Made by a program: the position numbers and the translations under genes
Notes under the pieces: model-generated
What the model was told of the DNA's origin: nothing
Databases searched by the model: none
What the model saw: only the letters and a program-made list of their open reading frames with translations
Shown: positions 9,256-18,158 of the stretch, piece after piece
Layout: every line of letters begins with the position of its first letter
Position numbering within the stretch: the first letter of the stretch is position 1
NCBI GenBank assembly: GCA_964598425.1
Contig: CAZRBV010000003.1
Location: 1-64,000 of the forward strand
Direction: 5' to 3'
Origin: UBA12567 sp964598425
Lineage (GTDB): Bacteria; Planctomycetota; Phycisphaerae; Phycisphaerales; SM1A02
Length of the DNA: 64,000 nt

Positions 9256-10323
9256 CCAGTCGGGTCGAGGTGGCTGGATGCGGCTTTGCGGCCGCCCCAC
9301 GTGGGGCGCTCGGGGCGGTGCCGGAACAACATTCATTGATTGCACCAGCGGCGGGTCAACCGGTCGGCTGCTGAAGTAATCCGTGTCCGCGAGTGGCGTC
9401 ATCGCCATCGACACAATCGCGTCACCGCCCGAAACCGCTTCGCCGAAAGCGCAGTAGAGGCCGTCCAGCCGTGCGCATTCTTCGCGGTCCAGCGCGATGA
9501 ACCACTGCGAGCCCGCTGAGTCGGGGTCATCTGCTCGGGCCATTGAAATCACGCCAAACGCATGGCCAAGTGTTGAGGGTTCCAGAGGCAGCCACCAGCC
9601 TGGGCCGCCGGCTCCCGTGCCGGTCGGGTCGCCGCCCTGCACTACGAATGGGCGGCCGTTGCGTCCTTCGGGAATAATCCTGTGCACAATTGTGCTGTCG
9701 TAGAAGCCTCGGGCAGCAAGATCACGAAAGTTGCGAGCTGTGTTCGGCGCGGCATCTTCGCGGAGATCGATCACGATCTCGCCGTGGTCGGTCTGTATGA
9801 AAACATCTTGCTCGCCATATGCCCACCAGCCACTTCGGATCACCGCGCCGTCCCGTGGCACGGTTTCACTCATGGCTGCATGGTTGATGCGACCGCTTCC
9901 CGCCGGAAGTTCCTCGTGGTCTTCGGCGCCCTCATCTTGCCACCCAATGACATGCGTCCAGTCGCCCCGTTCGTCATCGTGGCGTTTCTCGGCAATCGGC
10001 ACGCGGCGAGACAGCGCCGGTTCGATCACGATGGCACTTCCAATGGGTTGACCGTCCTCCGCGAGAAACTGAAGGTAGGCCGGTTCGTCCAAGGATCGGA
10101 TTGCTGGCATCAACTCGATCGCATCGAACTGCCCGAGGTGGGCGTCTATGGAGTCGCTGAGGAGTGAACCATCGTGCCGCATCAAGGCGATCTTGCCACC
10201 GGGCACATCTCGAAGCACATCGATCGGCAGCGATCCGGATAAGGGCGTCCACATGTGAGGAGCCCTGATGGGGTGATAGGGGATGCTGAGTATGACAAGC
10301 GTGATGGTGAGTGAAACAGCCAT
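9208..10323 (-). CDS. cyclophilin-type peptidyl-prolyl cis-trans isomerase
   Basis: Encodes 371 aa. A hydrophobic N-terminus (MAVSLTITLVILSIP) suggests export or membrane anchoring. The cyclophilin domain covers about residues 170-320: TDHGEIVIDLREDAAPNTARNF, FYDSTIVHRIIPEG (catalytic region), FVVQGGDPTGTGAGGPG, and GVISMARADDPDSAGSQWFI. These match the canonical family motifs. The roughly 160 residues before the domain are unassigned. It probably assists folding of exported proteins. The 3' end overlaps the convergent dockerin gene by 48 bp, and the 5' end is divergent from the GH57 gene with 55 bases between start codons. Confidence 0.85.
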   Translation of the reverse strand: MAVSLTITLVILSIPYHPIRAPHMWTPLSGSLPIDVLRDVPGGKIALMRHDGSLLSDSIDAHLGQFDAIELMPAIRSLDEPAYLQFLAEDGQPIGSAIVIEPALSRRVPIAEKRHDDERGDWTHVIGWQDEGAEDHEELPAGSGRINHAAMSETVPRDGAVIRSGWWAYGEQDVFIQTDHGEIVIDLREDAAPNTARNFRDLAARGFYDSTIVHRIIPEGRNGRPFVVQGGDPTGTGAGGPGWWLPLEPSTLGHAFGVISMARADDPDSAGSQWFIALDREECARLDGLYCAFGEAVSGGDAIVSMAMTPLADTDYFSSRPVDPPLVQSMNVVPAPPRAPHVGRPQSRIQPPRPDWSDGLRARAPHLKEHE

Positions 10324-10378
10324 GGGGCTTCCTCAACGAGTGTTTGTGTGTTGGCTCGAGAGTCCTACAATCGGCGTT

Positions 10379-13300
10379 ATGCCCGCACGACCGATATCCG
10401 TTGCCGCCGTTCTGCTCATGGCCACCCCTGTGATGGCCGACCAGCTGCACTTTACGTGGCTCTGGCACTTGGAGCAGCCGATCTACTGGCCCGATCAGCA
10501 GCACTGGGGCGAAGATCGGATCGAACGAGCGTGGGAGTCCATTCAGCGGACCGATGGCGGAGATCCGCACCCCGAGAATGACTTGCGATCGATTTTCGGG
10601 CTGGACGACCGGGTGGCGGCGTATCAGTATCGAACCCGCGACGCGATTTCCGGCATCTCGTGGCTTCCGGAAGCGGGGGCGCAGATTTCGTATTCAGGTG
10701 GTCTCATCGAGAATCTCGAGTCGTTCGCAGACGCGGGAGGCCAGCTTGGATACAGCACTGATTTCAGCGGTTCCATCCGGGAAGCCAGATCATGGTCAAC
10801 ATCAGGCGGCGGCGCGCCGCGGTGCGATGTCGTGCAGTTTGCATTTCATCATCCACTGCTCCCGCTTCTTGATGATGCAGCGGTTCGCATGGAACTTGCG
10901 CTGTACGCAGAGATCTACGGCCGCGTGTGGGGCGATTGGATGCCCCAATCTCGTGGTTTCTTCCCGTCCGAGATGGCGTTTTCCACTCGGCTCATTCCTG
11001 CACTTCGTGATGCGGGCATCGAGTGGTCGTTTGTCTCCGGCGAGAAGCTCTCGCGGGCCTGCGCCAACTTCCCGGTGCAACTGGGAAGCGGCGGCATCAA
11101 CTGCGATCCTCCCAATCTCGCCGATCAGTTGAATCCTGCACAGGAGAACTACAACCGCGTGACGATTTCGCGGGGCTGCTCTCCTGCCGAGGCTGCCCCG
11201 TTCGCGTACACACCGCAGCGAGCCATGTATGTGGACCCCGAATCCGGCGACGTTGACACGTTGGTGGTCGTTCCGTGCAGTCAGTCGTTGGGTTGGGAGG
11301 ATGGTTACGCGCCACTTGGTGTCGACCGCCTGAATGCTGTTGCATCGTTCAATGCAGGAGGCCGGCCAATGCTCGTCGTGCTTGGCCACGACGGCGACAA
11401 TGCGTGGGGTGGTGGTTTTTCCTACTACAACGAGGCCGTGCCCGGAATCGCTGGCGCAGCGAATTCAGCGGGGCACGTCCCAACTGTAGTACAGCGCTAT
11501 CTCGATGACCATCCGGTGCCTGCCAGCGATCGGATTCATGTTGAAGACGGCGCATGGGTCAATGCCGACGGTGACTTCGGCGCGCCTCAGATGCTGAATT
11601 GGAATTGGCCTCCCGTCAACAGCTCCGGGCAAATCGATATCGAGAACGGCTGGGCAGAGGACGTTCGAAACTGGGCTGTCATCACGGCCGCGCAGAATGC
11701 TGTGTTGACAGCCGAGCACGTATCCACCGGTGCCGGCCAGCCGGTGCGAGTCAGCCATGTGCTTGACCCGAGAGGATCGACGAGAAGCGCAGAGCGTGCG
11801 TGGCACTACTTCCTCGGAAGCCTCAACAGCGGCTACATGTACTACGGGACTGTGCTCGACATGGAGGTCAAGCCCACAATTGCCTGCAACGAAGCGATTG
11901 AGCATGCAGAGGCAGTCCTGACTGGCGGGTGGAACGACGACACGCCGCCAACGATCTGGATCCCGCAGCGGTGGCCCTGGAATCCGGGCTCGCTCAATTA
12001 TGGTGCGCCCTACGGCTATCAGTCATCCATCGATGACGGCGATTTTCACGTGTGGACGTTTGTTCATGATGTGTCGGGGTGCGAAGCAGTGACATTACAT
12101 GTTCGTGAAGACCTCGATGGCACCAATCCGCTCGCGTCCATCCAGAATGAGACGTACGCGGGTGGCGGAGAGGTCGCTGCGTGGACGAGCATTGCGATGA
12201 CGCAGCGAGACTTCCCTGCGGGCAACGTGCTCGGTGACGGTGGCATCGACTTCTTCGAGATGCCAGAGGCGATTGCGGATCAGTACTACGTTGAGCTTGT
12301 GGGATACCGCGAGGTCCTGCTTGACTACTACATCGAAGCGATCGACAGCCACGGCAACGTGAGACGCTCGCCCATTCAGCACGTCTGGGTTGGCGACGGA
12401 TCGGGATCAGGAGGTGCTGGCGGTGGTGTCGAGACGATTCCAGATCCACCCGTTGCGGGCGAGCCGGTAATCATCCAGTTCGACGCGTCGAGTGGACCGT
12501 TGGCAGGAGCTGAGGATGTGTTCATCCATGTCGGCTTCAATGGGTGGCAAGACATCGTGGATCCAGATCCTGCCATGTCGTGGAACGAATCGGATGATGT
12601 GTGGGAAGTGTCGATCGACGTACCTGCCGATGCTGAGATGCTCGACTGCGTATTCAATGACGGACTCGGAACCTGGGACAACAACAACGGCGCCGACTGG
12701 CATATCGGTGTCGATGGCGGCGAGCCGCTCTGGTCGATGGACGGTGAGCTTGATGATGGCGCAGCGCTCGTTGCGACCGGCGGCGGACGATCGCTGTATG
12801 CAGGACTGGCATCGGGGCGCCTGTATGTTGCGACCGAGGCAGCGGGCGGTGGCGATGATGTGTTCCTGCTCCTTGCTGCGGAGAGTGCCGGGCAGATGCA
12901 GCCGGCCATGTGGGGGAAGGCTGGCGAGGTTGCGGCGTGGGATGCATTCCTCGCGCACGAGAACGACAACGGCTGGCTGGGTTGGTTCAATGCAGATCAG
13001 AGCGGAGAACCGGCTGGCGCACATTCGGCCGCCGGCGGCAGCGTTCTTGAAGGCTGGATCGATCTTGGAGACCTGTTGGGGGCAGCACCGGGAGCAGTGG
13101 CTTTGGCAGCGGTTCCCTACGGCACGGACGACGCTGGACCGCTGAGCAACTGCTGCCAGGCTCCCGCTTCAACAGATGGCGATGGCGATGTGCAGTCCAT
13201 CGAGTACGTGATCGTCGATGTGTGCGATCTCGACTCGACCGGCTGCTGCCCCGGTGATGCAGACGGAGACGGCCATGTTGGCGTGGACGATGCGCTCGCG

Positions 13301-13417
13301 GTGCTTGCAGCCTGGGGTCAGCCCGGTGGCAGCGGAGACGTTGATGGCGATGGAATCGTAGGTGTCGATGACCTGCTCTTGATCATCTCTCATTGGGGTG
13401 GGTGTGACGGCCCATGA
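10379..13417 (+). CDS. exported GH57 amylase-like glycosidase with starch-binding-like module and dockerin
   Basis: Encodes about 1012 aa. The ATG at 10379 opens a clear signal peptide (MPARPISVAAVLLMATPVMAD); an in-frame upstream extension lacks one. GH57 features include the N-terminal LHFTWLWHLEQPIYWPD, the GFFPSEMAFSTRLIPALRDA block with the probable nucleophilic Glu, and VLGHDGDNAWGGG with the probable acid/base Asp. Residues 690-780 (VFIHVGFNGWQ, then VFNDGLGTWDNNNGADWH) resemble a CBM25/26-type starch-binding module. Two dockerin loops close the protein. The likely role is extracellular alpha-glucan hydrolysis. A secreted GH57 joined to a dockerin is an unusual domain order. Confidence 0.82.
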   Translation: MPARPISVAAVLLMATPVMADQLHFTWLWHLEQPIYWPDQQHWGEDRIERAWESIQRTDGGDPHPENDLRSIFGLDDRVAAYQYRTRDAISGISWLPEAGAQISYSGGLIENLESFADAGGQLGYSTDFSGSIREARSWSTSGGGAPRCDVVQFAFHHPLLPLLDDAAVRMELALYAEIYGRVWGDWMPQSRGFFPSEMAFSTRLIPALRDAGIEWSFVSGEKLSRACANFPVQLGSGGINCDPPNLADQLNPAQENYNRVTISRGCSPAEAAPFAYTPQRAMYVDPESGDVDTLVVVPCSQSLGWEDGYAPLGVDRLNAVASFNAGGRPMLVVLGHDGDNAWGGGFSYYNEAVPGIAGAANSAGHVPTVVQRYLDDHPVPASDRIHVEDGAWVNADGDFGAPQMLNWNWPPVNSSGQIDIENGWAEDVRNWAVITAAQNAVLTAEHVSTGAGQPVRVSHVLDPRGSTRSAERAWHYFLGSLNSGYMYYGTVLDMEVKPTIACNEAIEHAEAVLTGGWNDDTPPTIWIPQRWPWNPGSLNYGAPYGYQSSIDDGDFHVWTFVHDVSGCEAVTLHVREDLDGTNPLASIQNETYAGGGEVAAWTSIAMTQRDFPAGNVLGDGGIDFFEMPEAIADQYYVELVGYREVLLDYYIEAIDSHGNVRRSPIQHVWVGDGSGSGGAGGGVETIPDPPVAGEPVIIQFDASSGPLAGAEDVFIHVGFNGWQDIVDPDPAMSWNESDDVWEVSIDVPADAEMLDCVFNDGLGTWDNNNGADWHIGVDGGEPLWSMDGELDDGAALVATGGGRSLYAGLASGRLYVATEAAGGGDDVFLLLAAESAGQMQPAMWGKAGEVAAWDAFLAHENDNGWLGWFNADQSGEPAGAHSAAGGSVLEGWIDLGDLLGAAPGAVALAAVPYGTDDAGPLSNCCQAPASTDGDGDVQSIEYVIVDVCDLDSTGCCPGDADGDGHVGVDDALAVLAAWGQPGGSGDVDGDGIVGVDDLLLIISHWGGCDGP

Positions 13418-13437
13418 CCCGTCGGGTCACGTGTGGC

Positions 13438-14466
13438 TCAGGTTGACCAGTTGTCGATGATGATCAGAATCTCGTTGACGCCGACGATGCCGTCTCCGTC
13501 AAGGTCCTCGGGGCATTCATCGCATGGGCCGAACGCGGCAAGGATGGCCAGAAGATCGTCGGTATTGACCAGTCCGTCACCGTTGATGTCTCCGACCGGA
13601 CCTTGCTGATGCGTTGCAGTGAGCTCGGCTGCAATGGCGAGCGCAGCTGAGGCGTTTGTCGGCGTGAGGTCGAGCAGGACGCCCGCGTAGTCTCCGGGCG
13701 GGACGATCGTCGGGAGTTCCATAGGGATCGTTGGGAGAGGCTCCGGCGGAAGGTCGCCCGACTCGTCGAGCGAGCTTGTCGCTGACATTTCAAGCCGATC
13801 GGTGGCGTTACCCACATAGTGGTCACCGTCGATGTCGAGCACAATTGGGAATTGCATTGGAAGCTCGCCAAGCGCCTCGCTCGCGATGAGCATGTCAAGC
13901 ACGGCAGGGACTGCGACCATGATGCGGTGCGCTCCCGGCATGCCATCGATTGGCGTCGCTGTTCCACCGCCGGGGGAAGACTGTGTGATAGTGCACGCGG
14001 TGACCGTGGCTTCGCCCAAGGGAATGTCGACCGGGGTTCCTCCGGGGTAGAGCGAATCGGGGTTGATGCTGCGAAACGTCTCAAAGAGCGTGGTGGCAGT
14101 CAGCGCTGCCGGCAGAAACTCCTCGGGCAACACATCCCAGGCAAGGTTGTTGATGGATGCCAGGCCCAGTTCATCGTCGATGACGAGATCAAGCGGCCCG
14201 CGGGGTGAGGTATCGCCGTCAAAGGCGATGGTCACCGTCATCGATATCGGAATGGGATTGTTGCCGCTGCCGCCCCAGACGCCGGGTCGCGTCTGCGTGC
14301 CGTCAGGGTTCGTCTCTTCGTCCCAGTCGCCGATGAGCGTTCCGTCCAGCGTGGTGCCCATTGTTCCCGAGAGACTAAGGCCACCTTCTCCATTGAGCAG
14401 GTACTCGCCTGCCGTGGCGGTGGAAACCAGACAAGACAGCGCGGCGGCACCGAAAAACAATCGCAT
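13438..14466 (-). CDS. exported dockerin protein, function unknown
   Basis: Encodes about 342 aa from the ATG at 14466, preceded by GAGAGGAGACC and starting a signal peptide (MRLFFGAAALSCLVSTATAGE). The body is a beta-rich region rich in Asp, Gly and Pro with no recognisable catalytic motif. The end holds two dockerin loops (DINGDGLVNTDDLLAIL and DLDGDGIVGVNEILIII) finishing in NWST. It is convergent with the GH57 gene, only 20 bases away. The pair may act in the same extracellular process, but that is inference from position. Confidence 0.75.
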   Translation of the reverse strand: MRLFFGAAALSCLVSTATAGEYLLNGEGGLSLSGTMGTTLDGTLIGDWDEETNPDGTQTRPGVWGGSGNNPIPISMTVTIAFDGDTSPRGPLDLVIDDELGLASINNLAWDVLPEEFLPAALTATTLFETFRSINPDSLYPGGTPVDIPLGEATVTACTITQSSPGGGTATPIDGMPGAHRIMVAVPAVLDMLIASEALGELPMQFPIVLDIDGDHYVGNATDRLEMSATSSLDESGDLPPEPLPTIPMELPTIVPPGDYAGVLLDLTPTNASAALAIAAELTATHQQGPVGDINGDGLVNTDDLLAILAAFGPCDECPEDLDGDGIVGVNEILIIIDNWST

Positions 14467-14626
14467 TTTGGGGTCTCCTCTCACACGAAACCGTCTCAGT
14501 GTGCCATAGATGCGGCTGGAATCCAAGCGAGAACCAGTTCATCGCTTGACCTGCGACCCCATTGGGTCCAATACTGCCCGTTCGAAGTGCAATTCGGTCC
14601 AGTGGGCCGTCAAAGGAGATCTGACC

Positions 14627-14986
14627 ATGCGTATCCTCATTCTTTCCACGCTCAGCGTGTCCGTAGGCTTTCTTGCTGCGTGTGACAACTCGGCTCAGTC
14701 CGGAACGCTCATCGGAGCTGGCACTGGTGCGCTCGCAGGCCAAGCCATCGGGCACAATACAGAGGGCACCTTGATTGGTGCAGGTGTCGGGGCACTTGGC
14801 GGGTACATCATCGGTAACGAGATGGACAAGAAGCGTGAGCAGGAGCAGGCTGCTGCTCGGGCAAACAGCCCGGTCTACCACCAGAACCAGCGGACTGACC
14901 AGCTGCAGGCCGAGAACGAGCGGCTTCGCGCTGAGATCGAAAACGAACGCCTTCGTCAGCAGCTTGAGAACGAACGCGACTATTGA
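14627..14986 (+). CDS. glycine-zipper lipoprotein
   Basis: Encodes about 119 aa. The ATG at 14627 is preceded by AAGGAG and begins a lipoprotein signal (MRILILSTLSVSVGFLAAC, lipobox LAAC). Residues 25-60 are a duplicated glycine zipper (GTLIGAGTGALAGQAIG, then GTLIGAGVGALGGYIIG) of the kind that inserts into outer membranes. The C-terminus is a charged coiled coil with repeated ENERLR units. It resembles YMGG/OmpA-type glycine-zipper lipoproteins in Gram-negative bacteria, which are tied to envelope integrity. Function is not more precisely assignable. Confidence 0.8.
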   Translation: MRILILSTLSVSVGFLAACDNSAQSGTLIGAGTGALAGQAIGHNTEGTLIGAGVGALGGYIIGNEMDKKREQEQAAARANSPVYHQNQRTDQLQAENERLRAEIENERLRQQLENERDY

Positions 14987-15001
14987 GCGTGAGCTTCGTG
15001 A

Positions 15002-15035
15002 CGCGTTGCTGCGGCGCCCTGCCGCAGCAACGTGT
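15002..15035. terminator. bidirectional hairpin between convergent genes
   Basis: A perfect 12-bp stem (CGTTGCTGCGGC/GCCGCAGCAACG) with a 5-nt loop lies between the stops of the glycine-zipper lipoprotein and the aldehyde dehydrogenase genes. There is no T-run on either side, so termination efficiency is uncertain, but position and symmetry fit a shared terminator. Confidence 0.6.
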
Positions 15036-16423
15036 TACCGTGCGATGACAAGGCTCTTGATGTTGACAAACTCGTGAATGCCCGGCGTTCCGAGTTCGCG
15101 ACCAAAGCCACTGTCCTTGATTCCACCGAAGGGGACCCGGGGATCGCTGCGAACAAAGTCGTTGACGGCGACGCATCCCGCGTCGATCCGATCAGCAGCC
15201 AATGCCTCGCCCCGCGTTCTGTCGGACGTAAACACGGCGCCCGCGAGTCCCAGATCGGTGTCATCGGCCAGCTCACACGCGTGGGATTCGTCGCGGGCAC
15301 GGATGAGACATGCGACCGGTCCAAAGAGCTCTTCATCGAAGGCGGGCATTCCGGGCGCGACCGCTTCGAGCAGAGTCGGTGGATACCACCAACCCGGACG
15401 GTCAGGGATCAGGCCGCCGAGCCGGAGTACAGCACCCGCTGCGATGCTTCGCTCGACCTGACCGTGGAGTTGGTTTCGCAGATCCTCTCGTGCCATCGGT
15501 CCGAGCCTGGAGTCGGCCCTTGATGGGTCTGCCATTTCGAATCTCTGAAGACAGTCAATCACGGCATCTCGAAACTGGTCATAGACGGCATCGACGACAA
15601 TCAGCCGCTTTGCTGCGATGCAGACCTGCCCGCAGTTGAGCATGCGGCTTGCGACGCACCGTTCCGCAGCGAGAGCGATGTCGGCATCTTCGAGCACGAT
15701 GTACGGATCAGCGCCGCCGAGTTCCAGCACACACTTCTTCAGATTCGCGCCAGCATCGGCGGCTACGGCTCGGCCTGCGCGGTCACTTCCAGTCAATGTG
15801 ACGCCGCGCACGTGGCGATGTGCAATGATCGCCGGGGAGTCGGGCAGATCGATCGGGAGATCCTGAAAGAGCCCGTTGGGCGCCCCAGCGTCCTGGAAGA
15901 TTGTGGTGATGTCGGCGCCGCAGCCGAGCGTTGTAGGCGCATGCTTGAGGATCATGGCGTTCCCTGCCATCAATCCCGGCGCGGCTGCCCGGAACACCTG
16001 CCAGAAGGGAAAGTTCCACGGCATGATCGCGTATATGACACCGAGCGGTCTGCACACGATCCTGACATCAGCGTGTTCGATTGAGAACCGCTGATCGGCC
16101 AGCATGCCCGCAGCGTGCTCCGCATAAAACTCACATACCCATGCGCATTTCTCGATTTCAGCGACGGCCTCGGTGATCGGCTTGCCCATCTCCTCGGTAC
16201 ACCGCGCAGCGAGGACATCTGATCGTTCACGGAGCAAGGCAGCTGCGTGTGAGAGCACCTCGCTGCGTTGATCGATGTGGAGCCGTCTCCACGCTTTCCA
16301 GGCTGCGTGCGCAGCATCGATCTTCTTGGCGGCTGAGGCGGCATCGATGCACGGGTGTACTCGGATCATCTCCCCCGTGGCAGGGTTGATGATTGGGAAT
16401 CCTTCTGGGGCCATGGAGTTCAT
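15035..16423 (-). CDS. NAD(P)-dependent aldehyde dehydrogenase, succinate-semialdehyde dehydrogenase type (Sad/YneI-like)
   Basis: Encodes about 462 aa from the ATG at 16423, which follows CAGGAG; this equals the usual length of the Sad/YneI branch. It begins with the diagnostic PIINPATGE. Catalytic features include KCVLELGGADPYIVLEDADI (general-base Glu) and RMLNCGQVCIAAKRLIV (nucleophilic Cys). The C-terminal FGGIKDSGFGRELG completes the fold. It oxidises a semialdehyde, probably succinic semialdehyde, with NAD(P). The start lies 2 bases after the stop of the glyoxalase-fold gene, so the two are probably co-transcribed. Confidence 0.85.
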   Translation of the reverse strand: MNSMAPEGFPIINPATGEMIRVHPCIDAASAAKKIDAAHAAWKAWRRLHIDQRSEVLSHAAALLRERSDVLAARCTEEMGKPITEAVAEIEKCAWVCEFYAEHAAGMLADQRFSIEHADVRIVCRPLGVIYAIMPWNFPFWQVFRAAAPGLMAGNAMILKHAPTTLGCGADITTIFQDAGAPNGLFQDLPIDLPDSPAIIAHRHVRGVTLTGSDRAGRAVAADAGANLKKCVLELGGADPYIVLEDADIALAAERCVASRMLNCGQVCIAAKRLIVVDAVYDQFRDAVIDCLQRFEMADPSRADSRLGPMAREDLRNQLHGQVERSIAAGAVLRLGGLIPDRPGWWYPPTLLEAVAPGMPAFDEELFGPVACLIRARDESHACELADDTDLGLAGAVFTSDRTRGEALAADRIDAGCVAVNDFVRSDPRVPFGGIKDSGFGRELGTPGIHEFVNIKSLVIAR

Positions 16424-16424
16424 G

Positions 16425-17237
16425 CTACTCCTGGCAATTGCATCCATCGCCGCAGCACTCTTGCGAGATGGGTTTGAACATGCTGACGACGGCACCTGTT
16501 GGGTCTTGAATCGTCGAGCACCGGACGATGCCGCCCATGTCGACCGGCTGCTGATAGACATGCGCCCCGAGTGCCTCGGCCTTCTCGGTCAAGGCGTCGA
16601 TCTCATCGGCGTGGACGTATGGCGTCCAGCATGAGCGGTGGCCTTCGCCCCACTCATCCGGCAACTTGAGCATGCCCGCCACAGGCGTGTCACCCTCCAT
16701 GAAACACCAGTATGTGTTGTCACCGGGGTGCGAGGTTGCTGACCATCCAAGCAAGTCTGCATAGAACGATGTGGCCTGGTCAACGTCGTTCGTGGCAAGT
16801 TCGCACCAACCGAAGGTACCGTTGCCTGTCGGATTGACGCCATCTCCACCTTCAAACAGGGAGAAGACAGCACCGGTAGGATCGGTCACGACGCAGAACT
16901 TGCCAGGGGGGATTGGGGTCACTGGAACGCACAGCGATCCGCCGCACTCGGCCACTCGCGCCGCAACGTTCTCAATCTCCGTGACCGCGATGTAGCTCAT
17001 CCAGTGGGGTGGCACTTCAGCAGGCCACTTGTCATCCATCACCATCATGCCTGCGACAGGTACTTCGCCCTTCATGTAGGTGGTGTAGGCGAAGCCGGGG
17101 GCCTCCTGATCCTGCCTGGTCCATCCGAAGAGTTCGCAGTAGAACGCTGCTGCAGCGTCGCCATCGCGCGTGTTGACTTCGAACCAGCAGAATTGACGTC
17201 CAGTGATAGGACTCATGGTGATCGTGTCTGTGGACAT
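16425..17237 (-). CDS. two-domain VOC (glyoxalase/dioxygenase fold) protein with Cys-rich tail
   Basis: Encodes 270 aa with AAGGAG 7 bases before the ATG. It contains two VOC modules, residues 10-125 (FCWFEVNTRDGDAAAAFYCELFGW) and 140-255 (FGWCELATNDVDQATSFYADLLGW). These are characteristic of the family related to hydroxylase CmlI/27 kDa antigen-like proteins. The conserved His is replaced by Trp or Cys neighbours at the first-strand positions, so metal chemistry is unclear. The extreme C-terminus, QECCGDGCNCQE, has four Cys in nine residues and is unusual. Its stop is 2 bases before the aldehyde dehydrogenase start, suggesting joint expression and perhaps aldehyde detoxification. Confidence 0.8.
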   Translation of the reverse strand: MSTDTITMSPITGRQFCWFEVNTRDGDAAAAFYCELFGWTRQDQEAPGFAYTTYMKGEVPVAGMMVMDDKWPAEVPPHWMSYIAVTEIENVAARVAECGGSLCVPVTPIPPGKFCVVTDPTGAVFSLFEGGDGVNPTGNGTFGWCELATNDVDQATSFYADLLGWSATSHPGDNTYWCFMEGDTPVAGMLKLPDEWGEGHRSCWTPYVHADEIDALTEKAEALGAHVYQQPVDMGGIVRCSTIQDPTGAVVSMFKPISQECCGDGCNCQE

Positions 17238-17304
17238 ACGTGAGCTCCTTCCAGTTGTGTGGCCAACCCGCCACGGTCGCAGGGGGGTGACGCCCTGTCA
17301 AGCG

Positions 17305-17871
17305 TCATCGGCGGCGGCGAGAGCAGGCACCTGAGAACGCCAAGAGCGTCAACGCCCCGGGGGCTGGGATCGTCGAGAGTGGGAGCGAGGGGGGAATGGC
17401 GCTGTAGTCATCGTTGAATCCGTTGTACCAGCCTGAAACAAGTCCATCGCTCAGCATGGTGGCGTCGACGCTCGACCACGCATCTGCCCACGCGACGGTT
17501 CCGTCGCCAGAAGGGGACGCTGTCGAGTGTGCCCAGTAGAGGCCCGCGTCACCAGCGGTATTCTCGAAGGCAAAGTTGTCAGCAAAGATCCCACTTCCCC
17601 AGTCGGTCCATTCGTAGGTCACGCCCGCACCTGCGATGGCGAGCAGCATGTCGTGCGTGGTGGCTTCGTCAGACCAGTTATACGCAAAGGCGTAGGAGTC
17701 GCCACCAGTTGCCGCAAAGTCGATAACGGCATAGGACGTATTGTCGCCCGTACCGACAGTCGCCGTGATGTCGAGCACGTGAGTCTCGTCGATCAGCAGG
17801 TCTGCGGATGCGGCCGTGGCAGCCACCGCAGTAAGAATGATCGCCAGGCCGGTGTTGTTCAGCGTGCGCAT
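17305..17871 (-). CDS. riboswitch-controlled exported protein with sorting tail
   Basis: Encodes about 188 aa from the ATG at 17871, preceded by GGGAGG. A signal peptide (MRTLNNTGLAIILTAVAATAASAD) is followed by a beta-rich domain containing SYAVIDFAATGGDSYAFAYN and W.DEATTHDMLLAI. This resembles, from memory of the pattern, short surface proteins found beside B12 transporters that carry a Y-x-F/W-G-x-x-W-D/S motif. The C-terminus (IPAPGALTLLAFSGACSRRRR) is a PEP-CTERM-like sorting signal with a degenerate hydrophobic stretch. A cobalamin riboswitch lies directly upstream, suggesting a role in corrinoid capture at the cell surface. No btuB, btuF, btuC or btuD homologue is in the window. Confidence 0.72.
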   Translation of the reverse strand: MRTLNNTGLAIILTAVAATAASADLLIDETHVLDITATVGTGDNTSYAVIDFAATGGDSYAFAYNWSDEATTHDMLLAIAGAGVTYEWTDWGSGIFADNFAFENTAGDAGLYWAHSTASPSGDGTVAWADAWSSVDATMLSDGLVSGWYNGFNDDYSAIPPSLPLSTIPAPGALTLLAFSGACSRRRR

Positions 17872-17880
17872 AGGAGAGTC

Positions 17881-18135
17881 CTCCCGGTCCGTGTCACGCG
17901 GACCAGTACGGGGAACGGGCAGGTCTTCCGGCTGTGACCCATGGCTCGATCTTCTTCCCACGACGAGTCGTAGTGATTGCGATCGAGTGTCCGCTCCACA
18001 GCAGTGGGGCGGGGGTCGTACGGCGGCGGCACCGCGGTGGACTGACCGAGTTGCCCTCACCGGGCGATTCGGCGTACCACACTTCCCTCTTGGCCACCCT
18101 CCCGCAGCACGCGCTGTGGTGAGGATGGAACCTCG
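17881..18135 (-). promoter_or_regulatory. cobalamin (B12) riboswitch
   Basis: Read on the minus strand, the conserved blocks occur in order. AGAGGGAAGTGTGGT is complementary to 18076-18090. CCGCCCCACTGCTGTGG is complementary to about 17996-18012. The B12 box AGCCGGAAGACCTGCC is complementary to about 17918-17933. Downstream, GGTCCG/CGGACC forms a 6-bp hairpin (17886-17904) abutting the GGGAGG ribosome-binding site, so the switch probably controls translation start. It lies between the amidohydrolase gene and the sorting-tail protein, which is the first gene downstream. Confidence 0.87.
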
Positions 18136-18158
18136 TTCCGCGGAGGATGATACACGGT

